Of a DNA stretch of 64,000 bases, positions 51,169 through 60,957 are shown one piece after another; the first letter of the stretch is position 1; every line of letters starts with the position of its first letter. Source of the stretch: Eubacterium sp. MSJ-21 (lineage in GTDB: Bacteria > Bacillota > Clostridia > Lachnospirales > Lachnospiraceae); contig NZ_JAHLPZ010000007.1 in assembly GCF_018918185.1 (NCBI RefSeq), positions 1-64,000 on the forward strand, written 5' to 3'. The translations under genes and the position numbers were made by a program. The notes beneath the pieces are model-generated. The model worked only from the letters and a program-made list of their open reading frames with translations. It had not been told where the DNA came from and ran no database searches.

Positions 51169-51828
51169 ATGAGCGCAGATATAAGTAAACTAATAATCAT
51201 CGGTGCAAGTGGACATGGGAAAGTAATTGCCGACATTGCCGCCCGATGCGGATATACAGATATTGCATTTTTTGATGACAACCCAGAGGTGAAAGAATGC
51301 ATGGGCTATCCGGTTATTGGAAAAACAGAAAACGCAAAAGAATATCCGAATGCAAAGTTTATTGTAGCAATTGGAAATCCAAAAATAAGACAAAAGGTGC
51401 AGGAACAGTTAGAAACGATGAAACTGTCGGTTATTTCGCTGATTCATCCGAACGCTGTTATCGCAGACCATGTGGAAATTGGAGAAGGAACTGTTGTAAT
51501 GGCAGGGGCAGTTATTAACCCAGCGAGTAAGATTGGAAAAGGCTGTATTGTGAATACGGGCGCTTCCGTAGATCATGATAATGTACTTGAAGATTTTGTT
51601 CATGTTTCTGTGGGAAGTCATTTGGCAGGAACTGTACGGATTGGAAAAAGAACATGGATTGGAGCGGGCGCAGTAGTAAGCAATAACATAAAAATTTGTG
51701 AAGATTGTATGATTGGTGCTGGCGCCGTTGTAGTTAAAGATATAGAAAAATCTGGTATATATGTTGGAGTACCTGTGAGGGAACAGGTCAGAAGGGATAC
51801 AGAAAATATGAGTAAACAGAAAAATTGA
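51169..51828 (+). CDS. sugar N-acetyltransferase (PglD/EpsM/NeuD type)
   Basis: 219 residues. N-terminal Rossmann-like domain (LIIIGASGHGKVIADIA) and a left-handed beta-helix with hexapeptide repeats (IGEGTVVMAGAVI, IGKGCIVNTGASVDHDN). His in VDHD is the expected base. It acetylates the amino sugar using acetyl-CoA. The C-terminus ends in MSKQKN, which looks like the start of the lost ATP-grasp gene, so the end may have been altered by the deletion that follows. Confidence 0.92.
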   Translation: MSADISKLIIIGASGHGKVIADIAARCGYTDIAFFDDNPEVKECMGYPVIGKTENAKEYPNAKFIVAIGNPKIRQKVQEQLETMKLSVISLIHPNAVIADHVEIGEGTVVMAGAVINPASKIGKGCIVNTGASVDHDNVLEDFVHVSVGSHLAGTVRIGKRTWIGAGAVVSNNIKICEDCMIGAGAVVVKDIEKSGIYVGVPVREQVRRDTENMSKQKN

Positions 51829-52179
51829 ACGTTCCACTGAAAATTATTGGAGCGGATATTACAGAAGATGCACCGGCACTGTTCTTTTGTGATGAAAGCA
51901 GGATTGTGTGTAAAATGCGGGAAAAAGAATATATTCCCCAGCTTCTTTCTATCTGCAAAAAGCAAAAGGTGGATTGTTTGATTCCGACTATTGATACAGA
52001 CCTTCTATTGCTTGTGGAGAATAAAGCAAGTTTTTTAGCAATTGGAACAAAGGTACTGATTTCAGCAGTAGATAAAGTAAAGCTGTGCAGGGATAAAAAT
52101 TATACTGCGGATTATTTTGTTTCCCTTGGGTTGAAATCCCCTCTGCCTGTCAATAGCGTAGAAAAATATGAAAAAGCAT
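51829..52179 (+). pseudogene. ATP-grasp (carbamoyl-phosphate-synthase-like) gene remnant
   Basis: About 117 codons match the start of an ATP-grasp protein: LKIIGADITEDAPALFFCD, YIPQLLSICKKQKVDCLIPTIDTDLLLL in parts and LKSPLPV. The first about 25 residues (the Rossmann SxGRR region) are missing, and the reading breaks off at about 52179, before the ATP-binding site. The complete family is about 320 residues. Nothing suggests it is functional. Confidence 0.75.
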
Positions 52180-52185
52180 TAAGAC

Positions 52186-52560
52186 TTGGAACATCAGCCG
52201 GATATACATTTTTATGACGGTGTACAAGAACTTCTTCAACATTTGCGTAGAGATGGATATAAGTTGGGAATTATCACAGATGGCAGACCGGAAGGACAGA
52301 GAGCTAAAATTAAAGCCCTTAATCTTGATGAATTAGTGGACTGCATTATTATCACAGACGAATTGGGAGGAATAGAATATCGAAAACCAAATAAAACAGC
52401 CTTTGTAAAAATGCAGGAAACGTTTGGTGTAGGATTTGCAGAAATGTGTTACATCGGCGATAACATAAAGAAAGATTTTATTGCACCGAAGTTGTTGGGA
52501 ATGCGGTGTATTTGGATTAGAAACAAGAATGGATTGTACTATTGTGAATCAGGGAGATAG
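52186..52560 (+). pseudogene. HAD-family hydrolase remnant fused to the ATP-grasp remnant
   Basis: 124 codons read from a TTG at 52186, directly after an in-frame TAA. They match the C-terminal half of a HAD hydrolase: IHFYDGVQELLQHL, KLGIITDGRPEGQRAKI, GGIEYRKPNKTAF and CYIGDNIKKDF. The catalytic N-terminal DxDxT part is absent. In related loci an ATP-grasp gene is followed by such a HAD gene, so one deletion of roughly 0.9 kb could have joined the two. The size is an estimate. Confidence 0.75.
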
Positions 52561-52562
52561 GT

Positions 52563-53552
52563 ATGGAAAAAAAGAGAATTAAAGAAATAGATATATTAAG
52601 AGGAATGGCTATTGTTCTTGTTCTTCTTGGTCATGCAATCATTGTTTATCCAGTCAACTTACACAAAATATTGTGGTGTAATGTTCTATTCACATGGTTA
52701 AGTACAGTGCATATGCCTTTGTTTTTTCTGATTTCAGGATTTTGCTATTCTTTTAGGACAAATGAATATGGAAGATTTTGGTGGAAGAAAACAAAACGAT
52801 TGCTGATTCCATACTTGGCGTTTTGCATTTTAGATATGCTGGTGAGAATTACTTTTGGTTCATTGGTGAATCAGCAGAGAGGATTATTGGAATCAGTTAA
52901 AAATATGATTTTAGCTGGGGGGGGGTATTGGTTTCTATATGTCCTTTACATCATATTCCTCATATTCCCGTTTATAGAGAAAATGATAAAGAAGCAACCA
53001 AAGGTAATACCTCTCTTGTTGGGAGTTTTAGTGTTACTTGAAGTTTTTAGTGTTTTGCCGGACATAATGATGTTGGAGTCAGTGGGAAGGTACTTGATTT
53101 ATTTCATATTGGGATATTTAGGAAAACGATGGATTGCGAGAATTAAAGAAATACATATGCGTATCAAGCCAAAGGATATTTTATTGTTTTTGGGTGTTGT
53201 TGTATTGTGGGCAATGTGCGTTAGATGGCTTGTTATATATGGGATGAATCCTATTTTGAAATTGGTAGCTGCATTACTTGGAATAATAGCCATGTGGTTT
53301 GTTGCAGATAGTATAAGTAAAAAGAAAAACTATTTGCTAAATCAATTTTCAAAGTATTCATTGCCCTTATATTTGATGAATGGATATTTGTTAGTAATAT
53401 CAAGGACAGTAGTGGTCAGTAAATGGAATATAACGAATCCAATCATAATAATAGCATTCAATATGTTTGTTACGCTATTTTTGGCATGGATTTTCATTAA
53501 GTATGTAATTGATAAGGTGAAGATATTTAGAATCATCTTTGGAATGGAATGA
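52563..53552 (+). CDS. acyltransferase 3 family O-acetyltransferase with a G9 tract
   Basis: 329 residues with about ten hydrophobic segments. RIKEIDILRGMAIVLVLLGHAI carries the family's LRG and His near the start, seen as EIDILRGMAIV and LLGHA. It would O-acetylate sugars of the repeat unit or free glycan. Positions 52917-52925 are nine G, encoding AGGGYW at about residue 118-123; slippage there would switch the gene off. It follows the HAD remnant by 2 bases. Confidence 0.88.
   Translation: MEKKRIKEIDILRGMAIVLVLLGHAIIVYPVNLHKILWCNVLFTWLSTVHMPLFFLISGFCYSFRTNEYGRFWWKKTKRLLIPYLAFCILDMLVRITFGSLVNQQRGLLESVKNMILAGGGYWFLYVLYIIFLIFPFIEKMIKKQPKVIPLLLGVLVLLEVFSVLPDIMMLESVGRYLIYFILGYLGKRWIARIKEIHMRIKPKDILLFLGVVVLWAMCVRWLVIYGMNPILKLVAALLGIIAMWFVADSISKKKNYLLNQFSKYSLPLYLMNGYLLVISRTVVVSKWNITNPIIIIAFNMFVTLFLAWIFIKYVIDKVKIFRIIFGME
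52917..52925 (+). repeat. G9 homopolymer in coding sequence
   Basis: Nine consecutive G in an otherwise AT-rich gene. It is a candidate slipped-strand site. Confidence 0.85.
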
Positions 53553-53569
53553 TTTGTAGGAGAAAACAC

Positions 53570-54655
53570 ATGAAAGTACTAATTTTTGCGAATAACGATA
53601 TTGGACTGTATAAGTTTCGCAAGGAACTTATGGAGAGATTGATTTTGGAGGGGCATGATGTTTATGTATCGCTTCCCAACGGAGAATTTGTTCCGAATAT
53701 TCAAAGTCTGGGGTGTAAGTATATTGAAACAGAAATATCCAGACATGGAACAAATCCTTTCCGGGATTTGAAACTTTTGAAACAGTATAAATCCATGCTG
53801 CGTGAAATTCAACCGGATATTGTGTTTACATACACGATTAAACCTAATGTATATGGCGGTATGGCGTGTGCTTCATTAGGAGTTCCTTATGTGATGAATA
53901 TAACGGGATTGGGTACGGCAGTTGAGAATCCCGGATTGCTTCAAGTAATTACAGTGAATCTATATCGTATAGCAGTGAGAAAATCCCAAACTGTATTTTT
54001 TCAGAACAAGGAGAATGAAGCTTTTTTTACCTCAAAAAAAATAGCAGTTGGAAAACACAAGATGTTGCCGGGTTCTGGAGTAAACTTGTCATTTTATGAA
54101 CCACTTGAATATCCAAAAGACGGAACGATAGATTTTGTTTTCATTGCTCGATTGATGAAAGAAAAAGGGATTGATCAATATTTAGAGGCTGCAAAAGTGC
54201 TGCGTGAAAAATATCCTCAAACGAGATTTCATATTTGTGGATTTTGTGAACAGGATTACGAATCTCAAATTAAGAAATTGAATGACAAAGGTATCATTAT
54301 TTATCATGGCTTGGTTAAGGATATGAAGGATATTTACAGACAAATACATTGTACAGTGCATCCGACATATTATCCGGAAGGATTGAGTAATGTTCTGTTA
54401 GAATCTTCTGCTTGTGCGAGACCAATCATAACAACGAATCGAAGTGGATGCCGTGAAGTGATAGAAGATGGAAAAAATGGATTTTTAGTAAAAGAATGTG
54501 ATAGCAAGGATTTAATTGAAAAATTAGAGAAGTTTATCTCGTTGACTTGGGAACAACGAAAATCTATGGGACTTGCAGGCAGAGCAAAAGTAGAAGCTGA
54601 ATTTGACAGACAGATAGTGATTAAAAAATATATTGCAGAATTAAACAGGAATTAA
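53570..54655 (+). CDS. GT4-type glycosyltransferase (galactosyltransferase-like)
   Basis: 361 residues from the ATG at 53570 (TAGGAG upstream). MKVLIFANNDIGLYKFRKEL and PDIVFTYTIKPNVYGGMAC (in parts) resemble GT4 enzymes of capsule loci, often annotated as N,N'-diacetylbacillosaminyl or galactosaminyl transferases. HPTYYPEGLSNVLLESSACARPIITT carries the ExxxxxE nucleotide-sugar motif (EGLSNVLLE). It adds one sugar to the lipid-linked repeat. Acceptor and donor are unknown. Confidence 0.88.
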   Translation: MKVLIFANNDIGLYKFRKELMERLILEGHDVYVSLPNGEFVPNIQSLGCKYIETEISRHGTNPFRDLKLLKQYKSMLREIQPDIVFTYTIKPNVYGGMACASLGVPYVMNITGLGTAVENPGLLQVITVNLYRIAVRKSQTVFFQNKENEAFFTSKKIAVGKHKMLPGSGVNLSFYEPLEYPKDGTIDFVFIARLMKEKGIDQYLEAAKVLREKYPQTRFHICGFCEQDYESQIKKLNDKGIIIYHGLVKDMKDIYRQIHCTVHPTYYPEGLSNVLLESSACARPIITTNRSGCREVIEDGKNGFLVKECDSKDLIEKLEKFISLTWEQRKSMGLAGRAKVEAEFDRQIVIKKYIAELNRN

Positions 54656-54665
54656 GGAGAGTGTT

Positions 54666-55781
54666 ATGGAGCCAATTAGGATACTTCATGTTTTGGGCAA
54701 ATTGAATAGGGGTGGGGCTGAAACATTGGTAATGAATTGGTATCGCCATATTGATAAAACGAAGATTCAATTTGATTTTGTGATTCATACTACAGAAAGA
54801 TGCAGTTATACAGATGAGATATTATCTATGGGAGGTAAGATTTATTCTGTGCCAGCATATAGAGGTAAGAATCATTTTCAATACTGCAAGGCATGGAAAG
54901 ATTTTTTTGAGCAACATACAGAGTATAAAGTTATTCATGGTCATGTGAGAAGCACAGCCGTTATTTATCTAAGCATAGCAAAGAAATTTGGTCGAATTAC
55001 GATTTCTCATAGTCATTCCATGAATTCTGGTTCTGGTGTAAGCGGCTTTGTTAAACGTTGTCTTCAATATCCAATTCGATATGTTGCTGACTACAAGTGG
55101 GCTTGTTCTATGGCGGCGGGCGAATATCTGTTTGGAAGAAAACAAGTGAAAAAGGATAGGTTTAAGGTAGTGCATAATGCTATTGATTTGCAAGCTTTTT
55201 CCTATGATGAAAATGTAAGACAGTTGAAACGTGATGAATTAAAGTTGAATAATCATTTCGTTATTGGTCACGTGGGACGATTCATTCCAGAAAAAAATCA
55301 TAATTTTATTTTGGAAGTATTTGAACAGTTTTATAGAGAAAATATGGACGCCGTATTGCTTTTGGTAGGAGTGGGACCGTTGATAGAAAATGTTCGCTCT
55401 AAAGTCAAAGAAAAGGGACTTGAGAAAGCAGTCCGTTTTTTAGGAGAGCGTTCAGATGTGGCAGGAATTATGCAGGCGTTAGATGTGTTTCTCTTTCCAT
55501 CTGTCTATGAAGGCTTAGGTATAGTTGCCATAGAAGCACAGGCAGCAGGATTGCCAGTTTTCATATCTGAAAATGTGCCACAGGAAGTAAAGGTGACAGA
55601 TTCTGTTTGCTTTTTACCTGTAAACTACCCAGATAGTGTTTGCATGTGGAAAGAAAAGCTGATAGAAATTTCAAAAAAGGAATATCTTCGAGAAAAAAAA
55701 GAAAAAGAAATTATAGATGCCGGATATGATATTGCAGCGGAAACAGTCGCCCTTGTAACAGATTATTTAACTATGTTGTGA
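54666..55781 (+). CDS. GT4-type glycosyltransferase
   Basis: 371 residues. RILHVLGKLNRGGAETLVMNWYR and IGHVGRFIPEKNHNFILEVF in parts, and FPSVYEGLGIVAIEAQAAGLPV contains the EGLGIVAIE donor motif. It follows the previous gene by 10 bases. Its closest relative in the window is the next glycosyltransferase, so the two may be old duplicates. Confidence 0.9.
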   Translation: MEPIRILHVLGKLNRGGAETLVMNWYRHIDKTKIQFDFVIHTTERCSYTDEILSMGGKIYSVPAYRGKNHFQYCKAWKDFFEQHTEYKVIHGHVRSTAVIYLSIAKKFGRITISHSHSMNSGSGVSGFVKRCLQYPIRYVADYKWACSMAAGEYLFGRKQVKKDRFKVVHNAIDLQAFSYDENVRQLKRDELKLNNHFVIGHVGRFIPEKNHNFILEVFEQFYRENMDAVLLLVGVGPLIENVRSKVKEKGLEKAVRFLGERSDVAGIMQALDVFLFPSVYEGLGIVAIEAQAAGLPVFISENVPQEVKVTDSVCFLPVNYPDSVCMWKEKLIEISKKEYLREKKEKEIIDAGYDIAAETVALVTDYLTML

Positions 55782-55800
55782 ATCAGGGAGTGAAAAACGG

Positions 55801-56910
55801 ATGGATAAGACAGTTGTATTAGAAATTGCAAACATGGAAGGGCGGTATGGTATTGAAAATTATCTGATGAATATGTTGCGCAATTTTGATTTTGAGAAGG
55901 TAAAAATACATTTTATGAGCGTCACACCGGGACCATTTGATGAAGAAATTAAATCTTATGGTGGTGATATATATAGAGTAGCACCGCTAGGAGATTCATT
56001 TAAGAAAGTTCGCAGACACAATCAGGAATTTCGGAAACTGCTGACAGAACATCCGGAGATTCAGGTGGTACATATTCATGGGAATACGGCAATCGGCTGT
56101 ATTGATGCGAGAATTGCTAATAAAATGGGAGTAAAAAAGGTAATTGTACATAGTCATAGTGATGGCTGTAATAATATTCGCAGTTATATTCTTCACTTAA
56201 TTGGACGATTGATTATCGGAAAAAGTGCAACAACCAGAGTGGCTTGCTCGGAAGCGGCAGCTAGATGGATGTTTGGTAAAAGTAAAGAAAGCTTGGTGTT
56301 GAAAAATGCCATTGATGTTGAAAAATATAAATTTACAAATAAAAAAGCAGTTGAATTGAAAAGAGAATTAGGGATAGAAAACAAAAAAATCATAGGGCAT
56401 ATAGGGCGAATGGAAAAACCTAAAAATCATTCGTTTATATTAGATGTATTTTATCGGATTCATAAAGAACATCCGGAGACTTGTCTCATGCTAATTGGTG
56501 ATGGCTCTTTGCGCCAGGATATTAGTCAAAAAGCAAAACAAATGGGAATGGAAGATGCAATTATCGTCATAAAGCAGTGTGACTGTGTGAATGAAATGCT
56601 TCAGGCAATGGATGTATTCCTTTTTCCGTCCATTTGGGAGGGCTTGGGAATCTCTCTTGTAGAAGCACAGGCTTCCGGGTTGAATTGTGTTGTCTCGGAT
56701 ATTATCAAAGATGAGGTATGCGTGACTGAGTTGATTGAAAAGCACTCTCTTTCAGAGGGAGCTGAGAAGTGGGCAAACGTTTTATGGAGTATATTAGAAG
56801 CAAATCAAAATAAGGAAAGAAGCTCGGAAAAATATATAAAGGAGCTTCGCAAAGCTGGTTATGACGAAAGAGATGCAGCGAGGTATTTACAGGAAATTTA
56901 TATAAATTGA
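55801..56910 (+). CDS. GT4-type glycosyltransferase
   Basis: 369 residues, similar in plan to the previous gene: VVLEIANMEGRYGIENYLMNML, HSHSDGCNN, HIGRMEKPKNHSFILDVF and SIWEGLGISLVEAQASGLN. The donor motif EGLGISLVE is intact. It lies 19 bases after the previous gene. Specificity is unknown. Confidence 0.9.
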   Translation: MDKTVVLEIANMEGRYGIENYLMNMLRNFDFEKVKIHFMSVTPGPFDEEIKSYGGDIYRVAPLGDSFKKVRRHNQEFRKLLTEHPEIQVVHIHGNTAIGCIDARIANKMGVKKVIVHSHSDGCNNIRSYILHLIGRLIIGKSATTRVACSEAAARWMFGKSKESLVLKNAIDVEKYKFTNKKAVELKRELGIENKKIIGHIGRMEKPKNHSFILDVFYRIHKEHPETCLMLIGDGSLRQDISQKAKQMGMEDAIIVIKQCDCVNEMLQAMDVFLFPSIWEGLGISLVEAQASGLNCVVSDIIKDEVCVTELIEKHSLSEGAEKWANVLWSILEANQNKERSSEKYIKELRKAGYDERDAARYLQEIYIN

Positions 56911-56932
56911 GGATGGGAGTGAGAATGGAGAA

Positions 56933-58360
56933 GTGAATAAGACAATAAAAGGACACACATACGGAACGCAGTTTTTTCTTGGAGGAGCAATGATAAGCGG
57001 ATTCGTTTCTGTGATTATTGTTGGGGCTTGTATGGTTGAGAAGTACACATGGCTGATTTTATTGCCGATTTCATTTGGAGTTATTTCCATATTGTTTAAT
57101 GGAGTGTACAGGTTGATAGGAAAGTCTATTACGGTTACGCTTCTGATTGCTTTGATGTTTTTGAAGAACGTAATCATTCCAATATTTATGGCAATGGGTG
57201 ATGGTTACTTTGCGGCTCATGTGGATACAGCGTCAAAAATGCTTCCTGCCGTTTTACTGGAGATATATGAAGAATTAGTTGTGTTTATAGTGTTAAATTG
57301 GAGGCTGAAAAGATTAGGAAAGTCTATCTCAAATGCATATATGGGAGTGCTTGATGTAAGAAAGGATAAAGTGAAAGCCTTTAGTTTGATTACATTTATT
57401 ATATTGCTTGTTGCGGTAGGCTGTTTTGCGCGATATCCGCAGTTGGTGTCTTATATTAGCATTGGTGTATCAGGAGATACGGATAAAACAATCCAACAAG
57501 TACGGATGCAGATGCTGATGAAAGAGACGGTGCCGACACTATTCTATTATACCTATACGTTTGCCGTTAATATTTTAAGATGGATTGTTCCTGCTATGGT
57601 GACGTTTCGCTTATATCTCTCTCATAAAAGAGAGACAACAAAGATAATATTGTCCTTTTTAGTTATAGGTCTTTCGGTTATTATGATGACGGATACTGTG
57701 GCAGTTTCGGTTTATATAGCACTGGCATTTTCACTATTGATGTGCAAAATGTATCCAACGCAGAGAAAACGAATCCTGACATTTTCTGTTTTAGCAGTAG
57801 GTATAGCGGGTGCTGCTCTTTTATTTATAAAAACTTTTGGCTCAGGAGAATTTAAAAACACTGCTATCGGTGAAATTGCATATATGCTTCAGGCATATTT
57901 TAGCGGACCAGAAAATGTAGCTGTAGCATTGGAAATCAGTGCGTCACCTTCATTTTCAGAAATTGCGGGAGACATATTGAAATTTATTCCATATATGATG
58001 TATTTCTTTAAGGAGCTTCCATCTTCTAATGTTGTGTTTAACCAGACCTACTGGGGAAGTACAGATATAACGACACAAATTATACCAATGATTTCACAGG
58101 GAGCAAGACATTTTACCGTGATTCTAGCGCCGATATACACAGCAATTGTTACAAACATTGCAATTAAATGGGAGACAAAGGCTACAAATAAAAATGAATT
58201 GTTGGATTATGCTGTTTGTGCTATAGGGTGTGTATGTTTTTCTATGGCAGTAGCAATGTACAATGCAAGTCTTTGTATCCAGTTGTATTTGAATTATGTG
58301 TTTCCAATTCAGCTTATGGTGTGGTTTATAAAGAAGATATCTGTGAAAGGTAAATTGTGA
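56933..58360 (+). CDS. Wzy-like polysaccharide polymerase
   Basis: 475 residues with about eleven hydrophobic segments and one large extracellular loop (about 290-380). GTG start with GGAGA before it. The sequence has no strict family motif, but position, length and topology (EELVVFIVLNWRLKRLGKS, FSLLMCKMYPTQRKR) match O-antigen/capsule polymerases. It links flipped repeat units. Confidence 0.72.
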   Translation: MNKTIKGHTYGTQFFLGGAMISGFVSVIIVGACMVEKYTWLILLPISFGVISILFNGVYRLIGKSITVTLLIALMFLKNVIIPIFMAMGDGYFAAHVDTASKMLPAVLLEIYEELVVFIVLNWRLKRLGKSISNAYMGVLDVRKDKVKAFSLITFIILLVAVGCFARYPQLVSYISIGVSGDTDKTIQQVRMQMLMKETVPTLFYYTYTFAVNILRWIVPAMVTFRLYLSHKRETTKIILSFLVIGLSVIMMTDTVAVSVYIALAFSLLMCKMYPTQRKRILTFSVLAVGIAGAALLFIKTFGSGEFKNTAIGEIAYMLQAYFSGPENVAVALEISASPSFSEIAGDILKFIPYMMYFFKELPSSNVVFNQTYWGSTDITTQIIPMISQGARHFTVILAPIYTAIVTNIAIKWETKATNKNELLDYAVCAIGCVCFSMAVAMYNASLCIQLYLNYVFPIQLMVWFIKKISVKGKL

Positions 58361-58381
58361 AGCAGACAGGAGGGAAAAAAT

Positions 58382-59536
58382 TTGAAAAAGGTTGCTTTGA
58401 TGACATGGTACGATAATGAGAATTATGGTACCGCACTACAAGCATTTTCACTTCAGTCAATTATAAAAAACTATGCAGAGTGTGAAATAATTCCATATAA
58501 AAGTAAACATCCTGGATACGGAGTGAAGGACATTGTCAATCCCGTATTGAGGAAAAACCTGCTTTGGAAGATTTATGAAAGAACATTTTTGAAAACACAA
58601 TCCAAATTATATTTTCTTCCGGAGCAAGAACGAAGAAAGAAAATGCTGAGTTTCTTTGAAAATAAACTAAAGATAGCAGAAAATATGGATTCTTGTGCTT
58701 TGGCACAGTATGTAAACAGAAGATATGCTGCTGTTGTATGTGGAAGTGATCAGATTTGGAATCCGACAAGATATGATAGGCATTTTTTTCTCGATTATGT
58801 ATCTGATGAAATTCCCAAAATTGCGTATGCGCCAAGTTTTGGAGTGTCTCAGTTATCAGATAAAGCTGTTTGTAATGAAATAAAGGAATTGCTGTCGAGG
58901 TTTGATTTCTTATCTGTAAGAGAAAAAGCAGGTCAGCAAATAGTTTTTGACCTGTTGCAAAAAAAAGTTCCTGTATGTCTAGATCCTACATTACTTCAGA
59001 GCAAAGAATTCTGGAATCGCTTAGCTGACGAGAGTAATGTTGCTCTACCGGAGAAATATGTATATTCCTATTTGCTCGGAAGAAATAAAAAACATTTTAA
59101 GGCATCAAAGACGATAGCACAAACACTCGGACAGAAGCTGATTCAACAACCATACAATGTGAGCGATTATATGAATAATTGCGAATTTGTTCCGCCTTCT
59201 GATCCGGCAGATTTCTTGAATGCAATAAGAAATTCTGAGTTTGTATGCACTGATTCATTTCACGGAGCTATTTTTGCCATTATTTTCGAGAAACCATTCG
59301 TTATATTTAGGCGGTTCAAAAATACGAATAGTGGCTCACAAAATTCGAGAATTGAAACATTACTTCAAATTGTTGGTTTAGAAAGAAGATTAGAAATAAA
59401 TGCTTCAGCAACAAAAAAGGAACTTCTGAACATTTCTTTTGAACAGTGCAGGAATAATCTAAATGTTGTTCAAAGAGAATCAATAGATTATTTGGAAAAT
59501 GCGTTGAGAAAATCATTGCATTGCGAGGAATGTTAA
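58382..59536 (+). CDS. polysaccharide pyruvyl transferase family protein
   Basis: 384 residues from a TTG at 58382 with AGGAGGG. KKVALMTWYDNENYGTALQAFSL, AAVVCGSDQIWNP and FVCTDSFHGAIFAIIFEKPFV (in parts) are the CsaB/WcaK family signatures. Members transfer pyruvate from PEP to sugars, although several in gut Firmicutes are uncharacterised. It overlaps the flippase gene region by a few bases and pairs with the Fe-S protein at 60958. Confidence 0.9.
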   Translation: MKKVALMTWYDNENYGTALQAFSLQSIIKNYAECEIIPYKSKHPGYGVKDIVNPVLRKNLLWKIYERTFLKTQSKLYFLPEQERRKKMLSFFENKLKIAENMDSCALAQYVNRRYAAVVCGSDQIWNPTRYDRHFFLDYVSDEIPKIAYAPSFGVSQLSDKAVCNEIKELLSRFDFLSVREKAGQQIVFDLLQKKVPVCLDPTLLQSKEFWNRLADESNVALPEKYVYSYLLGRNKKHFKASKTIAQTLGQKLIQQPYNVSDYMNNCEFVPPSDPADFLNAIRNSEFVCTDSFHGAIFAIIFEKPFVIFRRFKNTNSGSQNSRIETLLQIVGLERRLEINASATKKELLNISFEQCRNNLNVVQRESIDYLENALRKSLHCEEC

Positions 59537-59538
59537 GC

Positions 59539-60951
59539 ATGGGAAAATGGAAAAAGCTGGGAACAAATGTTATTTTAATGTCTATTGGTAGCATTGGTTC
59601 AAAACTAATCACTTTTTTGATGGTTCCGTTTTACACGGCGGTACTATCGACTGGAGACTATGGAATTGCAGATTTGATTTTTACAACAGTTAATTTATTG
59701 GCACCAATATTTACTATGACAGTAAGTGAAGCTGTTTTGAGATTTGCGTTAGATAAGAATACTGAAAATAAGCAGGTGCTTACAATAGGGCTGAGTATTA
59801 ACACAATTGGAGCCGTTGTGTTATTGTGTCTTTCACCACTAATCTGCTTTGTTCCATCATTAAAGCCCTATGTTGAATACTTTATTCTGTATTATTTATC
59901 ATATACATTTTATAACTTAGTTTTGAGCTTCACAAGTGGAATTGGTAAGGTTCCGCTTTATACCTTTGCAAGTATATGTCAAACGATCATCTTAGTTGTA
60001 TCAAATATCGTAAGTTTACTTGTTTTTAAGCTGGGCATTCAGGGATATTTATTATCGTATGTATTATCTTATTTTTGCGCAACATTGATTGTTTTTTTGG
60101 GTGGGAAAGAATATCACTACTGTGCATCTCCATTTCACATTAGAAAAGAAGATGTTATTAAAATGATGAAATATTCACTTCCTATGATACCAAATACAAT
60201 TAGTTGGTGGGTAAGTAATTCTTCGGATAAGTATATGCTTGCAGCAATATGTGGTGTAACAGTAAATGGAATTTATTCGGTCGCATATAAGATTCCTACG
60301 ATTTTAAGTGTGGTTTTTGGCATTTTTATGAGTGCATGGAGATTATCCGCTGTAGATGACTTTGGCAGTAAAGAATGTCAAAGATTTTATTCCACTGTTT
60401 ATAGAAACATAGAGGGTGGAATAGTCATTGTTGCAGCCGGTATAATTTTAGTAAACAAGTATCTGGCTAGTTTACTTTTTGCAAAGGAGTTTTATGTTGC
60501 GTGGGTGTATGTCCCAGTGCTTGTGATTGCGTTTATGCTACATGGATTAGGTGAGTTTTTTGGATCGGTATATACATCCGCCCAAAAAACATCGGTGTTA
60601 TTTTATTCGTCATTTGCTGGAGCGGTTAGTAACGTGATAATGAATGTTATTTTAATTCCAATCTATGGAGGACTGGGAGCTGCAATCGCAACATTATTAA
60701 GCTATTTAGTTATTTTGATTTTCAGAATGATTCATTCCAGAAAAATCATGCCAATTCACATGAATGTAGTTCATAGTGTAAATTCATTTTTATTACTGGT
60801 TGGAATGTGCATTGTACAAACCGTTGATATGGAGTATTCATTTTATACCAGCCTGCTCCTGTTTTTAATTATAATTTTTATTGAGAAAACGCTGATTATT
60901 GATTTTGGAATTAAGATGATACAGAAGGTAAAAAGAAGAAATAGAGGGTAG
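59539..60951 (+). CDS. Wzx-like oligosaccharide flippase
   Basis: 470 residues from the ATG at 59539 (GAGGAA upstream; the in-frame TTG at 59521 is inside the previous gene). About fourteen hydrophobic segments of the MATE/Wzx type: SKLITFLMVPFYTAVLSTGDYG and DLIFTTVNLLAPIFTMTV near the start, and GLGAAIATLLSYLVILIFR near the end. It moves lipid-linked repeat units across the membrane. Confidence 0.92.
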   Translation: MGKWKKLGTNVILMSIGSIGSKLITFLMVPFYTAVLSTGDYGIADLIFTTVNLLAPIFTMTVSEAVLRFALDKNTENKQVLTIGLSINTIGAVVLLCLSPLICFVPSLKPYVEYFILYYLSYTFYNLVLSFTSGIGKVPLYTFASICQTIILVVSNIVSLLVFKLGIQGYLLSYVLSYFCATLIVFLGGKEYHYCASPFHIRKEDVIKMMKYSLPMIPNTISWWVSNSSDKYMLAAICGVTVNGIYSVAYKIPTILSVVFGIFMSAWRLSAVDDFGSKECQRFYSTVYRNIEGGIVIVAAGIILVNKYLASLLFAKEFYVAWVYVPVLVIAFMLHGLGEFFGSVYTSAQKTSVLFYSSFAGAVSNVIMNVILIPIYGGLGAAIATLLSYLVILIFRMIHSRKIMPIHMNVVHSVNSFLLLVGMCIVQTVDMEYSFYTSLLLFLIIIFIEKTLIIDFGIKMIQKVKRRNRG

Positions 60952-60957
60952 TAAATA

